Positions 8,450-17,255 of a stretch of DNA of 64,000 nucleotides are shown here, piece by piece. The stretch comes from JBAZYV01 sp041658345 (GTDB lineage: Bacteria > Patescibacteriota > Gracilibacteria > UBA1369 > 2-02-FULL-48-14), in NCBI GenBank assembly GCA_041658345.1, contig JBBAAK010000002.1:62001-126000 (forward strand), given 5' to 3'. The notes under the pieces were generated by a model. That model saw only the letters and a program-made list of their open reading frames with translations. It did no database searches and had not been told where the DNA came from. The position numbers were made by a program, and so were the translations under genes. The stretch's first letter is position 1; each line of letters opens with the position of its first letter.

Positions 8450-9739
8450 TTATTTTTTCCTGATCACTTCTATTCCGCTCATGTAAGGCTTAAGTACTTC
8501 CGGAACATTTACTGAGCCATCTGCATTTTGGTAGATTTCGAGTATTGGAATCAAAATGCGAGGGGAGGCGATGCAAGTGTTATTTAAGGTATGTACAAAT
8601 TGCATTTTGCCATCTTTGTCTTTGTAACGCGTATTTAAACGGCGGGCTTGAAAATCCAAAAATGTTGAACAAGAATGAGTTTCACCATAAGCCTTGCGTG
8701 AAGGCATCCAAGTTTCTATATCGTTTTTATAATATTGCCCAAGGCCCATGTCTCCGCTACAAACCGCAACAACGCGGTAAGGTAGGCCTAAATCTTGCAA
8801 AACTTCTTCTGCGTTTTTTAATAAAAATTCATGCAAGCGAGCGCTTTCTTCCATATCGTTTTTGCAGAGCACAACTTGTTCCACTTTTTGAAATTGATGA
8901 ATGCGGTAAAGTCCGCGAGCGTCTTTGCCGTAGGTCCCAGCTTCACGCCTAAAGCAATATGAATAACCGGTGTAAAGTTTTGGCAATTCGTCTTCACTTA
9001 AAATCTCATTGCTGTGGTATGAGGCAACTGCAACTTCACTGGTTCCAATTAAGAATTTCTCATCTCGTTCAAGTGCGTAAGCCTGTTCTTCTCCACCCGG
9101 GAAATATCCCGTGCCTTCCATGGCTTCGCGGTTAACCATTAGTGGTGGCAAGAATGGGGTAAATCCTTTTGCGACTAATTTGTCTATTGTGAACCTTAAA
9201 ATGGCAAGTTCAAGAAGTACACCCGCGTTCTTCAAAAAGTAGCTTCGGCTTCCTGCAATTTTAACTCCGCGCTCTACGTCTACTATGTCTAGTTCTTCGC
9301 CAAGTGTTATGTGATCTTTTGGCTCAAATGGTTTGCCGGCACCGTCTAAAAATTTTGGCAATTCTCCCCAAGTGTACATTTCTACATTTTCCGTATCATC
9401 TTTGCCTTCCGGGCTTTTCGGAGAAATTAGCCCCGGTGCCAATAAAAGTAGGTTTCTCCAGTCTTTTTCTATTACGTTTAGTTCTTCCGCAAGCGGTTTC
9501 TCTTCATCTCCTTGTTTGCGCATTTCTTCGATTGCTTTTTGTTTTTCTTCACCTGTTAATTTTTGGATTTTTTCACTTGCTGAGTTTTTTTGCGCCCTTA
9601 AGTCGTCCAACTTTGCCGAGGTTTTTCTGCGTTTTTCGTCGAGTGCAATAAAGGCATCGGCGTCGAAATTTACATGTTTTTTGCGTGCAACTTCTGTAAC
9701 GATTTGTGGATTTGCCACAATGAACTTTGGGTCTAGCAT
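8450..9739 (-). CDS. serS: Seryl-tRNA synthetase
   Basis: This class II synthetase charges tRNA-Ser. The 429-residue length is standard. The N-terminal ~110 residues form the tRNA-binding coiled coil (Lys/Glu-rich). Class II motif 2 is visible as CFRREAGTYGKDARGLYRIH, and motif 3 as the NNTCIASPRILIPILE segment near the C-terminus. Upstream DNA has no SD. The gene is convergent with the antitoxin, and a DUF6941-like gene lies upstream on the same strand. Confidence 0.97.
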   Translation of the reverse strand: MLDPKFIVANPQIVTEVARKKHVNFDADAFIALDEKRRKTSAKLDDLRAQKNSASEKIQKLTGEEKQKAIEEMRKQGDEEKPLAEELNVIEKDWRNLLLLAPGLISPKSPEGKDDTENVEMYTWGELPKFLDGAGKPFEPKDHITLGEELDIVDVERGVKIAGSRSYFLKNAGVLLELAILRFTIDKLVAKGFTPFLPPLMVNREAMEGTGYFPGGEEQAYALERDEKFLIGTSEVAVASYHSNEILSEDELPKLYTGYSYCFRREAGTYGKDARGLYRIHQFQKVEQVVLCKNDMEESARLHEFLLKNAEEVLQDLGLPYRVVAVCSGDMGLGQYYKNDIETWMPSRKAYGETHSCSTFLDFQARRLNTRYKDKDGKMQFVHTLNNTCIASPRILIPILEIYQNADGSVNVPEVLKPYMSGIEVIRKK

Positions 9740-9786
9740 AAGGGAAAGTTAGGCCCGCCTAGGATAAAACAGAATTTTGTTTTTTA

Positions 9787-10227
9787 CTAGGCTTTCTTGT
9801 CGTCATTTTTGTCTGCATCTTTGCCGGCATTGTCTGCGGGCTTTTCTTTGCGTTCAACTTTAACGACTGGGAGTCTCTTAACAAAAATCTGCTTTCCATC
9901 AAGTAGGATTTGAAGTTCAACAGGTTCCCAAGTTTCTATTTTAAGACCATGGATTCCCCAAAAATGGTTGTGTGCAGCAAGCTCACTTTCTACATTTTTT
10001 TCAAAACTGGATTTTGCAAGCACCTTGTCTTGTTGCATCAAAGTAAACGTGATGTTGTGTTCTCCTTTTGGCAAAATCATTTTTGTAACAACGTACATCT
10101 GTGGATGCATAGCAGGAATTTTCTCCGTCATTATGCGTTCAAAAATTCCGTTTAAATTTAGTTTTCCGTCAATTGACATGCTTGCGTAGTCGCAGAAGAT
10201 TGCAAATTCTATAGGTTGGATTGTCAT
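9787..10227 (-). CDS. DUF6941-like protein, 146 aa
   Basis: The N-terminus, with EFAIFCDYASMSIDGKLNLNG shortened to its core IFCDYASMSIDGKLNLNGIF, matches my memory of the DUF6941 family, small beta-rich cytoplasmic proteins of unknown role. The middle alternates hydrophobic strands, and the last 20 residues are a charged Lys/Asp tail likely to be disordered. There is no signal peptide or membrane segment. It lies downstream of dnaK on the same strand, separated by a structured 197-bp gap, and upstream of serS. The function is unknown and the family assignment unverified. Confidence 0.7.
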   Translation of the reverse strand: MTIQPIEFAIFCDYASMSIDGKLNLNGIFERIMTEKIPAMHPQMYVVTKMILPKGEHNITFTLMQQDKVLAKSSFEKNVESELAAHNHFWGIHGLKIETWEPVELQILLDGKQIFVKRLPVVKVERKEKPADNAGKDADKNDDKKA

Positions 10228-10319
10228 GAGTGGTGGGTTAGTTTTTGTGTGATTTGACGGAATGTGTATTTGTCCTCTTGCTTGCCGCGCGCGGTAAGGT
10301 TTGCAATAATTTTGGGATG

Positions 10320-10410
10320 TCGCAAGGCCTTTACAGGATGTTAGTTCGTTGTGGGATTCACTCTCGAGAGTGAAATAAGAAATGTTTTTATGTTTTGTGA
10401 AGGCCTTGGT
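10320..10410. repeat. Nested inverted repeats with a perfect 18-bp palindrome
   Basis: A perfect 18-bp palindrome, TTCACTCTCGAGAGTGAA, sits at 10357-10374. It lies between two imperfect inverted arms around AAGGCCTT (10321-10335 and about 10396-10410). The structure fills the space between the dnaK stop and the DUF6941-like gene. It could fold as a large hairpin that ends or protects the dnaK transcript, or the palindrome could be an operator. There is no T-run typical of an intrinsic terminator. Confidence 0.6.
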
Positions 10411-10424
10411 CGTTTAGTATTGCA

Positions 10425-12422
10425 CTATTTTGCTTCTTCGCCATCTATTGTTGGGCCTTTTGGGGCATCGCCAGAGTCGCCCTGTGATTCATCTTTTTTA
10501 TCTTTTTCGTAGACTTTTACTTCTGGATCTTCTTCTGCGCCAGGTTGGTTAGCATCGCCGGCAGTTGCGCCCATTCCATCTGCGCCAGGTGCACCAGTTC
10601 CGTTAGGAGCTCCTGCTCCCGGTTGATTGTACATCGCAGAACCAATTTTTTGTAATTCGGTAGAAAGTTCATCTGATTTTGCTTTGATTTCTTCCGGTTT
10701 TGCGTCTTTATTTGCGAGCAAATCTTTTAGATCTTTAATTTTTGCTTCGACTGCGGTTTTGATGTCTGCCGGAACTTTTTCTCCAAGGTCTTTTAGTGTG
10801 CGTTCGGTTTGGATCACAAGTCCATCAGCACCAACGCGGATCTCAATTTCCTCCTTCTTTTTCTTGTCTTCTTCCGCAAACATTTCCGCCTCTTTTCTCA
10901 TCTTTTCAACCTCATCTTTAGAAAGTCCACTGTGGCCCGTGATTGTTATATGTTGTTCTTTGCTGGTTGCTTTGTCTTTTGCTCTTACATTCATAATTCC
11001 GTTGGCATCGATATCAAAAGTCACTTCAATTTGCGGTACTCCGCGTGGGGCAGGTGGCAAGCCATCAAGTTGGAAATTCCCCAAGAATTTATTATCTTTT
11101 GCAATCGGACGTTCTCCTTGGAAAATACGTACGTCTACGGAAGGTTGGCTATCTCCCGCCGTTGAAAAGGTTTGAGATTTTGAGGTCGGGATTGTGGTGT
11201 TTCTTTCAATTAGCACGGTCATTACTCCTCCCAAAGTTTCGATTCCAAGTGAAAGTGGAGTTACATCAAGTAACAAAATGTCTTTAACATCTCCTTGTAA
11301 AACACCTCCTTGAATTGCAGCTCCAAGTGCCACAACTTCATCTGGATTTATTCCACGGTGAGGTTCTTTTCCAAAGATTTCTTTGGCTTTTTCTTGCACG
11401 GCTGGCATACGAGTCATTCCTCCAACAAGTACGATTTCGTCTATGTCGCTAACAAAAACTTTTGAGTCCGCTATTGCTTGTTTGCAAGGTGCAACCATGC
11501 GTTCAATAAGATCCGCGCAGAGGTCTTCAAGCTTGCTACGAGACATTTTCATCACCAAATGTTTTGGGCCATTTTTATCAGCTGTGATAAATGGAAGATT
11601 GATTTCCGTTTCGTGTTGAGTGGAAAGTTCGATTTTTGCTTTTTCGCCGGCTTCTTTAAGACGTTGTAATGCCACGCGGTCTCCCTTTAAATCGATTCCG
11701 TCTGTTTTTTTGAATTCATCCGCAATCCATTCAATTATGCGATTATCAAAATCGTCTCCTCCAAGGTAGGTGTCTCCGTTTGTGGAAAGCACTTGGAAAA
11801 CTCCTTCGCCAAGTTCCAAAATTGAGATGTCAAAAGTTCCTCCTCCAAGATCAAATACAGCGATTTTTTTGTCTCCGGCATGTTTGTCTATTCCGTAGGC
11901 TAGGGCAGCTGCTGTTGGTTCGTTGATTATACGTTCAACTGTAAGCCCCGCAATTTCTCCGGCATCTTTTGTGGCTTGGCGTTGTGCATCGTTAAAGTAT
12001 GCAGGCACTGTGATTACAGCGCGAGTTACGCTTTCACCAAAATATTTTTCTGCATCCGCTTTGATTTTTTGTAAAACCATTGCAGAGATTTCCGCAGGTC
12101 GTTTAAACTGGCCATCGAGCATAATCTCCACCTCTCCGTCTTTATTTTCTTTGCATTCAAAAGGGAAGCGGGCAAGAATTTCTTTAACTTCTTTGTATTG
12201 GCGTCCAATTAAGCGTTTTGCAGAAAAAATAGTGTTTTTTTCGTTCATCACCATCTGGCGTTTTGCACTTTCCCCAACCATACGGTCGCCGTCTTTAACG
12301 GCTACGATTGATGGAGTTGTGCGTTTGCCCTCCACGTTTGTAATAACGGTTGGCTCTCCACCTTCCATTACCGCAAAACATGAATTTGTAGTTCCAAGAT
12401 CGATTCCTATTATTCTAGACAT
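10425..12422 (-). CDS. dnaK: Chaperone DnaK (Hsp70)
   Basis: DnaK binds exposed hydrophobic peptide segments and cycles with ATP, helped by GrpE and a DnaJ partner not present in this window. The N-terminal ATPase begins IIGIDLGTTNSCFAVMEGG and contains the phosphate loop AVFDLGGGTFDISILELG. The substrate-binding domain follows from about residue 390 (LLLDVTPLSLGIETLGG). The last ~60 residues are a Gly/Ala/Pro-rich then acidic tail. The 665-residue length is slightly long because of this tail. A CIRCE operator lies upstream. The gene follows gap-hrcA-grpE but has its own promoter. Confidence 0.98.
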   Translation of the reverse strand: MSRIIGIDLGTTNSCFAVMEGGEPTVITNVEGKRTTPSIVAVKDGDRMVGESAKRQMVMNEKNTIFSAKRLIGRQYKEVKEILARFPFECKENKDGEVEIMLDGQFKRPAEISAMVLQKIKADAEKYFGESVTRAVITVPAYFNDAQRQATKDAGEIAGLTVERIINEPTAAALAYGIDKHAGDKKIAVFDLGGGTFDISILELGEGVFQVLSTNGDTYLGGDDFDNRIIEWIADEFKKTDGIDLKGDRVALQRLKEAGEKAKIELSTQHETEINLPFITADKNGPKHLVMKMSRSKLEDLCADLIERMVAPCKQAIADSKVFVSDIDEIVLVGGMTRMPAVQEKAKEIFGKEPHRGINPDEVVALGAAIQGGVLQGDVKDILLLDVTPLSLGIETLGGVMTVLIERNTTIPTSKSQTFSTAGDSQPSVDVRIFQGERPIAKDNKFLGNFQLDGLPPAPRGVPQIEVTFDIDANGIMNVRAKDKATSKEQHITITGHSGLSKDEVEKMRKEAEMFAEEDKKKKEEIEIRVGADGLVIQTERTLKDLGEKVPADIKTAVEAKIKDLKDLLANKDAKPEEIKAKSDELSTELQKIGSAMYNQPGAGAPNGTGAPGADGMGATAGDANQPGAEEDPEVKVYEKDKKDESQGDSGDAPKGPTIDGEEAK

Positions 12423-12493
12423 ATTTTGATTGGTTAGATTGTTGTGGCTAAGTGTGCGTGCGCACAGTTTTGCTTTGTATGTTGCACGTCAAT

Positions 12494-12520
12494 TTAGCAC
12501 TCGCTATGTTAGTGTGCTAA
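12494..12520. promoter_or_regulatory. CIRCE operator (HrcA site) of dnaK
   Basis: TTAGCACTC, nine spacer bases, then GTGTGCTAA. This differs from the consensus TTAGCACTC-N9-GAGTGCTAA at one position. It overlaps the dnaK -10 box, as expected for repression by the HrcA encoded just upstream. Confidence 0.92.
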
Positions 12521-12534
12521 GCACTGGTGGTCAA
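12506..12534 (-). promoter_or_regulatory. Sigma-70 promoter of dnaK
   Basis: On the minus strand TTGACC is followed by 17 bp and TAACAT. The CIRCE half-sites cover the -10 box and most of the spacer, so HrcA binding would block polymerase. The resulting leader is about 80 nt. Confidence 0.7.
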
Positions 12535-12610
12535 GAGGAATTTTAGATCGCACGTTTTAAGGATGATTTGCTAAGTACAGTTCTTAAACATTTTTGTTAA
12601 TAAACTGTAT

Positions 12611-13132
12611 TTACCACTCTTCTTTCTTCCCAACGCTAACCTTGGCGGGCCTTATTGTTTTGCCTTTAAAAGCGTAGCCTTTCTCAAAGATTTCTACTAC
12701 TTGGCCGGCTTGTTCTGGTGCACTTTCTACTTCCATTAAAACCTGGTGTTTTTGTGGGTCGGCGGGGATGCCAACCTGGTCGATTGTTTCTAGGCCGGTG
12801 CTTGTGAGTGCGCTTAAAAGATTTGCTTCAATCGCCATGATGCCTTTGGCCCAGTCGTTATTTTTTAAATCTTCCGGAATTGTGGCAAAAGCGCGAGTGA
12901 AATTGTCGAGCGCCGGGAAGATTGCAGAAAGCATATTCATGTTTGCAAAAACTTGGAGTTCACCGCGTTCCTCATCCGCTCGGCGTTTAAAGTTTTGTAA
13001 ATCGGCAAGAGCGCGTTTTGCGGTGGCGGTCATGTTGTCTAGTTCCTGTTGCAAACGAGCGAGTTCATCTTGTGGCACAGCCCCATCGTTGGAGGTGCCA
13101 TCTTGCGGTGGATTTGTTTGGTCGTCTGTCAT
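12611..13132 (-). CDS. grpE: Nucleotide exchange factor GrpE
   Basis: GrpE releases ADP from DnaK. The 173-residue protein has the expected long N-terminal coiled coil (LARLQQELDNMTATAKRALA) and a C-terminal beta domain ending in a KGYAFKGKTIRPAKVSVGK segment that contacts DnaK. Its ATG overlaps the TGA of hrcA as ATGA, so the two genes are translationally coupled. This overlap also shows that TGA is read as stop in this organism. A 188-bp gap with its own promoter separates it from dnaK. Confidence 0.96.
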   Translation of the reverse strand: MTDDQTNPPQDGTSNDGAVPQDELARLQQELDNMTATAKRALADLQNFKRRADEERGELQVFANMNMLSAIFPALDNFTRAFATIPEDLKNNDWAKGIMAIEANLLSALTSTGLETIDQVGIPADPQKHQVLMEVESAPEQAGQVVEIFEKGYAFKGKTIRPAKVSVGKKEEW

Positions 13133-13854
13133 AGTAAATTTGATTCAAGTAAAGTGCGGACTTCCGTTAAAACGGCGGAATTGTAGGCGTAAGGCATGCG
13201 TTTTGGGCCGATTATACCGATTACACCTTTGTAGCCATCATATTCGTATGCGGTAACAATCAATGAACAGCTTTCTATTCCGTGGATGATGTTTTCTTCG
13301 CCGATTAAGATTTTTGGTTCGGCGCCGATTTCTAAATCGTTAATGGTTTTTAAAAAAATATTTCCATCTTCAATTACTTCCATAACTTGGCAGGCTTGCA
13401 TTGGTGCCTCCATAAATTCCGGCTGGCGGAGCATTTTGGAAAGTCCCATAAAAAATGTGCGATTGTTTTCCGGGATTGTGGCAAAAGCCATATTTGGGCT
13501 TGCTTGAGACAAAATATGAACGGCGTCGTGGACGCGCTGTTTTGCGCCTTCGATTCGTTTTTGGTCTAGTAGACCACTTAAAGTTGCGCGAGCGAGGTCG
13601 CGGGCAGTGTCAAAATTGGCAAGTTCATCCACGTAAAGCCTGTAGCCTTTGTCTGTTGGGATTCTGCCTGCGGAAGTGTGTGGCTGAGTAATTAGCCCAA
13701 GCTCTTCAAGAGTGGCCATATCGTTACGTACGGTTGCCGGGCTTATTTTAAAATTGTAAGTCAAAATAATCGTCTTTGAACCAACAGGTTCAGCAGTCTT
13801 AATAAAATGCTCAACAATTGCGTTTAGAATCTGTTTTTTTCTGTCGTCAGACAT
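13129..13854 (-). CDS. hrcA: Heat-inducible transcription repressor HrcA (short form)
   Basis: HrcA binds CIRCE operators and represses chaperone genes until it misfolds under stress. The N-terminal winged helix is clear: ILNAIVEHFIKTAEPVGSKT and ISPATVRNDMATLEELGLI, then QPHTSAGRIPTDKGYRLYVD. At 241 residues it is about 100 shorter than the Bacillus protein; the C-terminal GAF-like core is kept (GVIGIIGPKRMPY), so the inserted dimerisation region is probably reduced. It follows gap by 9 bp and overlaps grpE by 4 bp. Likely targets in this window are the dnaK and clpB CIRCE sites. Confidence 0.95.
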   Translation of the reverse strand: MSDDRKKQILNAIVEHFIKTAEPVGSKTIILTYNFKISPATVRNDMATLEELGLITQPHTSAGRIPTDKGYRLYVDELANFDTARDLARATLSGLLDQKRIEGAKQRVHDAVHILSQASPNMAFATIPENNRTFFMGLSKMLRQPEFMEAPMQACQVMEVIEDGNIFLKTINDLEIGAEPKILIGEENIIHGIESCSLIVTAYEYDGYKGVIGIIGPKRMPYAYNSAVLTEVRTLLESNLL

Positions 13855-13863
13855 AAGTAGTGG

Positions 13864-14877
13864 TTATGCTTCGCTTCGGCTTGCCATATAGGCGGCTAGA
13901 TCGAGACAACGCATTGAGTAGCCCCATTCATTATCATACCATGCGAGTATTTTTACCATATTTCCTTGCTTACCAAGCACTTGAGTTTCGAGTGCGTCAA
14001 AGATTGAAGATCGGCTGTCTCCTCTAAAATCAGTGGAAACAAGTGGCTGGTCTGAGTAGCCCAAAACGTCTTTCATATCGCTCTCGGAGGCATCTTTCAT
14101 GGCTTTATTGACTTCTTCGGCGTTGGTTTCTTTATCGAGTTCAACCGTTAAATCAATAAGTGACACAACCGGGGTTGGAACGCGGATTGCGATTCCGTGC
14201 ATTTTGCCTGTTAATTCCGGCACAACTAGCCCGATTGCTTTTGCGGCGCCAGTTGAAGTTGGGATCATGTTTAGGCCGGCTGAACGTGCCCTGCGGAAAT
14301 CTTTATGATCGTTATCCATCAAATTTTGATCATTTGTATATGCGTGGATTGTGGTCATTAGTGCGCGCTTGATTCCAAAGGAGCGACTTAAAACTTTGGC
14401 AACCGGAGCCAAACAGTTTGTGGTACAGCTTGCATTGCTCACAATGAAATGTTTTTGTGGATCGTATTCCGTGTGATTTACGCCAAATACGATTGTTTTA
14501 TCAATTTCATCTTTTGCCGGAGCAGAAATCATTACGCGCTTTGCACCTGCCGTGATGTGTTTTTGTGCACCTTCACGGCTTGTGAATACACCGGTGCATT
14601 CAATCACAAGGTCTATATTTAAATCTTTCCAAGGTAGTAAAAGTGGATCGCGATTTTGTACCAATTGATACTCTTTGCCGTCTACGGTTAGCTTTCCAGG
14701 CTCGCCTTTAACATCCATTGGCAATGTTCCATAAACTGAATCATATTTTAAAAGATGTGCGGTTTGAAGCGGATCGCCAAGATCATTTATGGCTACGATT
14801 TCGATTTTAGGATTCATTAAATTGGCGCGGAAGACCATACGGCCTATGCGTCCAAAACCATTGATTGCTACTCGCAT
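13864..14877 (-). CDS. gap: Glyceraldehyde-3-phosphate dehydrogenase
   Basis: This glycolytic enzyme oxidises glyceraldehyde 3-phosphate to 1,3-bisphosphoglycerate with NAD. The true start is the ATG at 14875-14877, giving MRVAINGFGRIGRMVF and 337 residues. A longer in-frame ATG at 14937 is rejected because it would lie upstream of the promoter and adds an unrelated extension. The catalytic motif SNASCTTNCLAP is present, and the C-terminal WYDNEWGYSMRCLDL is typical. It leads the gap-hrcA-grpE gene set, with only 9 bp before hrcA. Confidence 0.97.
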   Translation of the reverse strand: MRVAINGFGRIGRMVFRANLMNPKIEIVAINDLGDPLQTAHLLKYDSVYGTLPMDVKGEPGKLTVDGKEYQLVQNRDPLLLPWKDLNIDLVIECTGVFTSREGAQKHITAGAKRVMISAPAKDEIDKTIVFGVNHTEYDPQKHFIVSNASCTTNCLAPVAKVLSRSFGIKRALMTTIHAYTNDQNLMDNDHKDFRRARSAGLNMIPTSTGAAKAIGLVVPELTGKMHGIAIRVPTPVVSLIDLTVELDKETNAEEVNKAMKDASESDMKDVLGYSDQPLVSTDFRGDSRSSIFDALETQVLGKQGNMVKILAWYDNEWGYSMRCLDLAAYMASRSEA

Positions 14878-14917
14878 TTTTTCTGGGGTTAGGGGTAGTG
14901 GGGGCTTAACGCAGGCC

Positions 14918-14945
14918 AGTATAACCATTTTTCGCAAGGGTTCAA
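14918..14945 (-). promoter_or_regulatory. Sigma-70 promoter of gap-hrcA-grpE
   Basis: On the minus strand TTGAAC, 16 bp, TATACT. The start point near 14911 gives a leader of about 34 nt. No CIRCE is visible here, so hrcA itself may be expressed with glycolysis rather than autoregulated. Confidence 0.65.
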
Positions 14946-15014
14946 ATTATTTTATTTATGGCATCTTGGATAAAGAATCAACATCTGATAATTTATGTAC
15001 GTTAAATAAAATAT

Positions 15015-15587
15015 ATGAACGATCAACTTATTACAGCCGTTAAAACTTTGCACGAGGGGGGAGTGGTTGCGCATCCAACCGAGACTTGTTACGGGCTGGC
15101 AACTGATATTTTTCAGCGTAGTGCTATCCAAAAGCTTTATGCGTTAAAAAAAATGCCGTTTAGCAAGCCGGTTAGTATTTTGGTGCGTGATTTTGATGAG
15201 GCAAAGCGGTATGGAGTTTTTTCGCCACTTGCGCAAAAGCTTGCTCTTAAGTACTGGCCGGGTCCTTTGACGATTATTGTTCCGCGCACAAGTGCTTTGC
15301 CCAAATGGATTAATTTTGGCATGGAAACTGTGGGCTTCCGCGTGAGTTCAAATAAGTATGCCCGCAAACTTATGGAGGCTTTTAGGAGTCCTTTAACCAC
15401 AACCAGTGCAAATGTTTCTACTTTGCCACAGGCTTATAGTGTGCAGGATTTTTTGGATCAAGGTCTTGTGCCCGACTTCATCTTGGACTCTGGCAAAATA
15501 GGCGAGGAGTTGCCATCCACAATTGTTGAAATTATTGGTGATAGCGTGAAAATCATAAGGCAGGGTAGTATAGTGATTGAATCATAA
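15015..15587 (+). CDS. tsaC: L-threonylcarbamoyladenylate synthase (TsaC/YrdC/Sua5 family)
   Basis: The enzyme makes threonylcarbamoyl-AMP from threonine, bicarbonate and ATP, the first step of t6A37 tRNA modification. The 190-residue YrdC domain shows GGVVAHPTETCYGLATDIF at the N-terminus, the KKMPFSKPVSILV loop with conserved Lys residues, and LTTTSANVS late in the domain. Length fits the short TsaC type without a Sua5 domain. It diverges from gap, and a small membrane-protein gene begins at its 3' end. Confidence 0.93.
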   Translation: MNDQLITAVKTLHEGGVVAHPTETCYGLATDIFQRSAIQKLYALKKMPFSKPVSILVRDFDEAKRYGVFSPLAQKLALKYWPGPLTIIVPRTSALPKWINFGMETVGFRVSSNKYARKLMEAFRSPLTTTSANVSTLPQAYSVQDFLDQGLVPDFILDSGKIGEELPSTIVEIIGDSVKIIRQGSIVIES

Positions 15588-15597
15588 CGCCATTCTT

Positions 15598-15831
15598 ATG
15601 AAATTTTTCAAACGTATTAAGCAGTTTATCTCCAAAAGGGAGCCATCTTTTGTACGGATATTATTTGAGGCTTTTGCCATTGTTATGTTTTGGTACGGCA
15701 CTTGGGGTCTTGCTGAAAAGTATCTTTTCCCGGAAAATCCAACTTTGTCTTATTGCACGGCCATTTTAGTGGGGCTTGTGGTTTTGTTTGTGGATGATAT
15801 GAGCATATCGGAGATACATCCAGGGCATTAG
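15598..15831 (+). CDS. Small two-helix membrane protein
   Basis: The 77-residue product (from ATG 15598; another in-frame ATG at 15577 overlaps the tsaC stop) has a basic N-terminus and two hydrophobic helices: FEAFAIVMFWYGTWGLAEKY and LSYCTAILVGLVVLFV. The pattern with an aromatic FWYGTWGL and a YLFPENPTLSY linker recurs, as I remember, in small uncharacterised membrane proteins of Patescibacteria and other phyla. Its function is unknown. It follows tsaC directly, so it is probably co-transcribed. The stop lies 17 bp before HNH element copy A. Confidence 0.75.
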   Translation: MKFFKRIKQFISKREPSFVRILFEAFAIVMFWYGTWGLAEKYLFPENPTLSYCTAILVGLVVLFVDDMSISEIHPGH

Positions 15832-15989
15832 TAGTACTTTGAAGCTTCTCCGGGAGCAGGCCACTAAAAAATCTTTCAGCAGTCCAAGGCCGTGAAGGCA
15901 AGTGCTATTGGGCTAGTTTTAAAATGCAAGTGGCCGGGGCTTACATGCGAGCGTTACGAGTGCATTAAAGCTTCCTGCAGGCACGCTAC

Positions 15990-17024
15990 TTAGGATTTCC
16001 TGCCTGCCCATCGGGGCTTTACGCCTGCGCTTTTCCCCCTTTTCTCTTGGATTTTAAGATTTACGCTGTGCGCAAGCGTGTGGTGATTTTTGCAAAGAGG
16101 CGCGAGGAATTGCGGATTGTGTGCGTGGCTCAGTGCAAACATTTGCGTGTGGTGAAGCTGTTCCGCCGGCTTGTTGCAGTTAGGAATTGAACATTTTGTG
16201 CCGTGCTCTTTTTGTAGGATTTTGCGGACCCGGGCGGGGATGTATCTCGACGGTTTTGTGCTCTGCGCTACAGGTTGCCTTGCCTGGTTTTGTTCAATCT
16301 CTTCTGCAATTTTGGCTTTTTCTTGCTGGATTTCCTCTTCACGTTTGTCCAGGAGTTCCGTGAGTACTTGGTTTAAATCGAATCCTTTGTTTTGTAGCTC
16401 AAGGAGGCGTGCGGTAACTGCGGAATTTAAGTTGAGTTTGCTTAGTTCAAGCAAGCTTGCAACTGTGCCGGGCACAGATTTTGCCTCGATTTGTGGCTTA
16501 AATAAGCCATTTTGGTTTTGGTTCACAAAATCTTTTCCGCCGAGGTTGGCACAATTTAGCGCAAATTTTTCATCCTTCACCAAAGTTTCCACGGCACTCC
16601 TGGGAAGTGTTTTTACCACTTCCGCTAAACTTTCTTGATTTTCCAAGGTAGCAATGGATGCAACTCTGGCCAACTTACTTACACTCACCTCGCCGGAACT
16701 AAGTAGATTTTTTAAGCTTGGCATCTCGTTAAATCGTTTTTCCAAATGGAAAACACGCCTAACTTGGTCTTCGCTTAAGCCAGCCAACTTAAAAGAAAAT
16801 TCATAAATGCTATTAAATCCTTTTTTCTCGTAAATTTTGCGTTTAGAAATTTCTGGCAATAATCCTATAAATTTCCTCCTCCAAAATATTGCTCTTTTGC
16901 CATAGATTCTGGCCATTCTATAAAGTTCGTTGTCTGAAAAACGAACGGTGACAGTTGATCCTGGATTTTCCGTAATTGGATTTTCTGTAATTTGAGTAGT
17001 TTTGGAAAGTAAGTTAGTTTCCAT
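15990..17024 (-). CDS. HNH endonuclease-domain protein, copy A
   Basis: The 344-residue protein ends in an HNH nuclease fold: CSIPNC, then QLHHTQMFALSHAHNPQF and LCKNHHTLAH, giving the zinc-binding Cys pairs and catalytic His residues (from about residue 278). The N-terminal ~200 residues are helical and may bind DNA; residues ~225-250 are a Glu/Lys/Gln coiled coil. It matches copy B almost residue for residue in the core, differing by insertions in linkers: an extra ~18 residues near residue 12, one in the middle and one before the HNH domain. Its frame runs on into the conserved tail and ends KPRWAGRKS. Standalone HNH proteins of this kind may be homing nucleases; the target is unknown. Confidence 0.85.
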   Translation of the reverse strand: METNLLSKTTQITENPITENPGSTVTVRFSDNELYRMARIYGKRAIFWRRKFIGLLPEISKRKIYEKKGFNSIYEFSFKLAGLSEDQVRRVFHLEKRFNEMPSLKNLLSSGEVSVSKLARVASIATLENQESLAEVVKTLPRSAVETLVKDEKFALNCANLGGKDFVNQNQNGLFKPQIEAKSVPGTVASLLELSKLNLNSAVTARLLELQNKGFDLNQVLTELLDKREEEIQQEKAKIAEEIEQNQARQPVAQSTKPSRYIPARVRKILQKEHGTKCSIPNCNKPAEQLHHTQMFALSHAHNPQFLAPLCKNHHTLAHSVNLKIQEKRGKSAGVKPRWAGRKS

Positions 17025-17110
17025 AAATCATTGTTAATATGCCCAAATCCTAGCACAAAACCAACCCATTTTACAGATTAAAATCACCATTTCTGCTGGA
17101 CAAAATCACA

Positions 17111-17128
17111 GGTGAGTGCGTGCTCACC
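17111..17128. repeat. 18-bp hairpin at the repeat/gene boundary, copy A
   Basis: GGTGAG, six bases TGCGTG, CTCACC. The same hairpin is present at 31677-31694 in copy B, always between the 22-bp repeats and the HNH gene. It may be a protein-binding site or an RNA hairpin. Confidence 0.6.
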
Positions 17129-17255
17129 TTTCGACCCCAATTAATGCACTTTTCAGCGTCAATCAATGTACTTGCCACCATCAATCAATGCATCTTTCGG
17201 CGCCAATCAATGTACCTGCCATCAACCAATGCATTTTTTGCAACCATTCAATGGG
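17127..17255. repeat. 22-bp tandem repeats, six units (copy A)
   Basis: Six head-to-tail units, five of 22 bp and one of 19 bp, follow a pattern close to CTTTCGGCGCCAATCAATGC. The units differ at a few positions. Copy B has only three units. They lie upstream of the HNH start, so they may be operator sites or the recognition/recombination region of the element. There are no spacers, so this is not CRISPR. Confidence 0.75.

Noticed and set aside
13129..13132. Alternative genetic code with TGA as Gly, as in Gracilibacteria/Absconditabacteria
   Set aside because: TGA ends hrcA, rnpA and jag in ATGA overlaps with the next gene, and the products have normal ends, so the standard bacterial code applies.
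14878..14937. N-terminal extension of GAPDH
   Set aside because: The family starts at MRVAINGFGRIG; the extension would precede the transcription start.
17127..17255. CRISPR array
   Set aside because: The 22-bp units are contiguous with no spacers, and no cas genes are present.
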